Source: Capitella teleta (taxonomy: Eukaryota > Annelida > Polychaeta > Capitellidae). Taken from it: DNA of 64,000 nt. The stretch spans positions 145,874 to 209,873 of the forward strand of contig KB301890.1 of NCBI GenBank assembly GCA_000328365.1, read 5' to 3'. The notes below the pieces were generated by a model. That model saw nothing but the letters and a program-made list of their open reading frames with translations. It did no database searches and was not told the DNA's origin. Positions 61,727 to 64,000 of this stretch are shown here, in pieces. The translations under genes and the position numbers were made by a program. Each line of letters starts with the position of its first letter. The stretch's first letter is position 1.

Positions 61727-62044
61727 CACAGATAGCTCAGATAGTAAGTATATAAACAATACTATAAACACAAAAAAGACTCGTACAAATGATAACTTCT
61801 TGTAATACTGAATGTAAAATATTTGGATTGAATCGGCTGAGAGCCGCTGATGACAGTGTCAGCTGATAGCGGCTGGCCGACGGCACCAATCGGCGGCGGC
61901 TGGCTAAACGTCCAATCGGCGGCGGCTAGTACATATCGGCGGCGGCTCCGGGGTCTACTTCCGAGTGCTCGAAGCTCCACGTGATAAAGTTCATGACATG
62001 ATTTCTGTTTAAACTGTCAAAGCCTATATCAGCAAGTTCTTAGA

Positions 62045-62090
62045 ACCCCCCCCCCCAAAAAAAAAAAAGGGAAAAAAAAAAAAAAAAAAA
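62045..62090. repeat. Poly-C / poly-A tract
   Basis: A run of C followed by two A runs. Confidence 0.85.
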
Positions 62091-62376
62091 TTATATATTC
62101 TTTATGGAAATAAACTATATGCCTACTATTGGCATCCTCCCACACCATCATAAATTCGAATTACGGGGTTTGTTCCAAACAATATTACATTCATTTATGT
62201 TCCCAAGTTTACCCAAGTGCGTTAATTTGGTGGAGTCTCAAATGTCAATTATGCTCATAATATTCTTTTTATAAGCCAGATTTTCATACATCGTTGCGGC
62301 ACAATGATTTCGAGTGAGGCCTATCGATTTGGACGTGGAAAGTTAAAATTGTCATCTGACGACCTCTTAGCGCCTC

Positions 62377-62501
62377 ATGGGTCGATTTAGAACGTTCTTT
62401 TCATTGTGCGCTACCTTTTCACATACATGTAGGCCAAAATCACCACTGATGAACTGTGTGGATATAGGTTGGTATCATCATACAGATGTCACTATCGAAC
62501 A
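62377..62501 (+). other. Possible exon with a consensus splice donor
   Basis: A frame from ATG 62377 runs into a consensus donor (CAG then GTAAGT at 62502). A shorter exon starting after the AG at 62431-62432 is also possible. I find no convincing downstream partner, since the next 400 bases are a SINE. Weak evidence. Confidence 0.2.
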
Positions 62502-62659
62502 GGTAAGTACGACGCGTATTCGTCTCAACTTTCCTCCTTATCAAGCTGCACTCCCCAAGCAGGGACTCGTATTTCAGAAGCGTAACCTTTAAATTGATCC
62601 AGTGATCGGAAGTCAGTGCATCGGCCGCGATGTTTTTTTTTTTCCCCTTTGTTGTTATT

Positions 62660-62875
62660 GTTTTTTTTTTTTTTTTTTTTTTTTCGTGGGGCTTATTTAA
62701 CCTAGCTCGGAATCCTGAAGCAACTAAGGCTTATGCGGTCCGAGGAAGTAAGCAGGAGTTACCGGTAAGTGCCTTATCCACGGACACAAGGTTGGTGACT
62801 GGCTTCGAACCTCCGGTTGCCAGCGTCAAGCCCTTTCGAGGCGAGCACGCCAGCCACTCGGCCACCACCTCTCCT
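62660..62875 (-). mobile_element. tRNA-Ser/Leu-like SINE, second family
   Basis: Read on the minus strand, the head GGTGGCCGAGTGGCTGGCGT has an A box and a long variable-arm-like segment, then the B box GGTTCGAAGCC, as in class II (Ser/Leu) tRNAs. The body contains CCGTGGATAAGGCACTTACC and ends in a poly-A tail seen on the plus strand as a T run at 62660-62683. The differing outer arms show it is a SINE rather than a tRNA gene. I see no clear target duplication. Confidence 0.75.
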
Positions 62876-62899
62876 GTTGGGGCAATGTCCTCTCGCTGA

Positions 62900-64000
62900 G
62901 GCACGGGGCGCACCACACGTCCATTCAAGATTAGCTGCAGTCTGTACAGTCAGTTTTCATGCAGTTCGAAGGGCAGCAGCGCATTGCCGTTGTCGCCAGT
63001 CGACAGAAAATGAAACAGATGCTCGCAAGCTTTGCCAGGAAGGAAGTCACGGATGCGCTTGAGGCTGTTGTTGTGGAGGGGGCTCCGGGCTGACCGGCAG
63101 GTGGTGCTGATGTAGTTTATCTTCGCGTAAGCTTTCGTCCAGAAGGATACTATTGCTCTGTAGTCTGTACGCGGCTTCTTTTACTTTTGAGCACAGGCAT
63201 CTCGCCCAGCGCATTGTCAATAGTCCTCGTCGACACAACATTGATATCTGTGAAATTGGAAATGCCAGGGGTACACTAATAGGACTAGCTACCAGCAATC
63301 TCATGAAGGTGTTTTCTACCTCAAACTTTTAAATTTCAAATAATACTCTGTTTCATGCCCCTTCGAGTGCGATTCCTGTGTCAGGTCGAGATGCAATAAG
63401 CATTATGGCAATGGTAATTGACTCCCGCGGTAAGGCCCCATGTCACTATTTTGTGGATTGTTTGATTGTAAAATATAAGTATTACACAAGTACAATAAAA
63501 TTATAATCATCAACAATTGACAATATTGCAATATATTGAACAAATATTGTTAATGCAAAAATAAAAGCACCGCGTTTTGCGGAAACTACATAGGTTACAC
63601 ATGCATCAGGATGAACGGAAGCGAAAAGCCACCTAAGTCTTGCTGCTGCCAGTGTCTATGTCCCGTATATCATTCAACAATGCGAATTGCGACCTCCTTA
63701 TCAAAGTGGATTTTAACGCTGGATTAACTCCAAAGAAATAAACTGCACCAGTTATTGGCATGCAAACTTGCACGGTTTCAATGTGTTCCATTCTCCCGCC
63801 ATGTAATGCATGCAATGCATGTAATGCATGTAAAATGGTACATGCATATGTATGGGTATATTGCACACAAACCAAATCACAAAATTAAAAATTTCGGGAG
63901 GAGAAATGTAAAATTTGACAAAATTCTACTTTGCATCACTTGAGCCAGGAACTTTCAAAAACCGTTTGACCACAGAAAACCCCCACATTTTTTGTTCTAA
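62900..64000. other. Unassigned end of window
   Basis: Open frames overlap on both strands at 62940-63304. One minus-strand frame begins after a good acceptor (TTTCCAATTTCACAG ending at about 63242) and can be read in two phases, so it may be a terminal exon. A plus-strand frame ending AVVVEGAPG before a stop at about 63093 is a rival. Neither is recognised. A short CATGCAATGCATGTAATG repeat lies at about 63800-63832. Confidence 0.3.

Larger units (their letters stand above)
59911..61991. mobile_element. Two-kb TIR element with CGGC-rich subterminal repeats
   Basis: AAGTAGATCCCGGAGCCG at about 59936 is matched by AAGTAGACCCCGGAGCCG read inward from about 61960 on the other strand. Weaker similarity (TTCGA, TTAT) extends outward to about 59911 and 61991. 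Each end carries several copies of an ATCGGC(GGC)GGCTGG-type motif (59946-60062 and 61828-61945), inverted between the ends. Subterminal repeats of this kind occur in CACTA, hAT and related DNA transposons. I see no transposase frame. A LINE remnant and a 55-bp SINE have inserted inside. The exact ends and the target duplication remain uncertain, so the superfamily is open. Confidence 0.6.

Noticed and set aside
62800-62875. A serine or leucine tRNA gene
   Set aside because: Followed by a SINE body and poly-A tail, and the acceptor ends do not pair.

Overview
The window is animal (metazoan) nuclear DNA. Its genes have GT/AG introns, and I could rebuild three clear homologues exon by exon. They are an LSM4 Sm-like RNA-binding protein (9.5-13.0 kb, + strand), a Tiki/TRABD2-type Wnt-inactivating metalloprotease (19.2-24.2 kb, +) and a class C GPCR of the GABA-B receptor family (26.0-37.7 kb, - strand, 15 exons). 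Many introns are only 45-62 nt while others run to several kb. Together with a divergent, short-tailed GABA-B-like receptor this makes me lean towards an early-branching marine animal such as a sponge. The sequence does not prove this, and an invertebrate deuterostome remains possible.

Layout. 0-3.5 kb holds a tRNA-derived SINE and unassigned sequence. 3.6-4.4 kb is a small three-exon gene with an acidic N-terminus and a possible DUF4806-like C-terminus, followed by a 5 x 51-bp tandem array. 5.98-6.85 kb is a pogo/Tigger-type TIR element. 7.2-8.2 kb has a dispersed repeat and a SINE inserted in a LINE 3' end. 9.5-13.1 kb is LSM4. 13.1-19.2 kb shows no recognisable gene. 19.2-24.5 kb is Tiki, followed by a possible minus-strand membrane-protein exon. 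26.0-37.7 kb is the GABA-B-like receptor, with a compact six-exon four-TM gene nested on the opposite strand in its first intron. 39.8-44.5 kb is a pile-up of repeats: diverged 0.6-kb tandem units, a solo LTR, a MITE and a SINE. There is an assembly gap of 50 N at 44.76 kb. 45.5-46.6 kb is a decayed transposase-like gene. 52.3-53.7 kb is an unrecognised three-exon gene. 54.7-61.9 kb is dominated by mobile DNA: two LINE reverse transcriptase remnants, a mariner element split by a SINE, and a 2-kb TIR element with CGGC-rich subterminal repeats. 62.7 kb carries a second, serine/leucine-tRNA-like SINE.

The three recognised genes do not form a pathway: one is RNA decay/splicing, one Wnt signalling and one neurotransmitter-like signalling. 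They are ordinary neighbours in a gene-sparse, repeat-rich region. The most informative material is the nesting of repeats, where target-site duplications date the insertions relative to one another. Next come the small nested gene and a short motif (CGTTATGA) that recurs in clusters through the non-coding DNA. I did not find a clearly new enzymatic or defence system.
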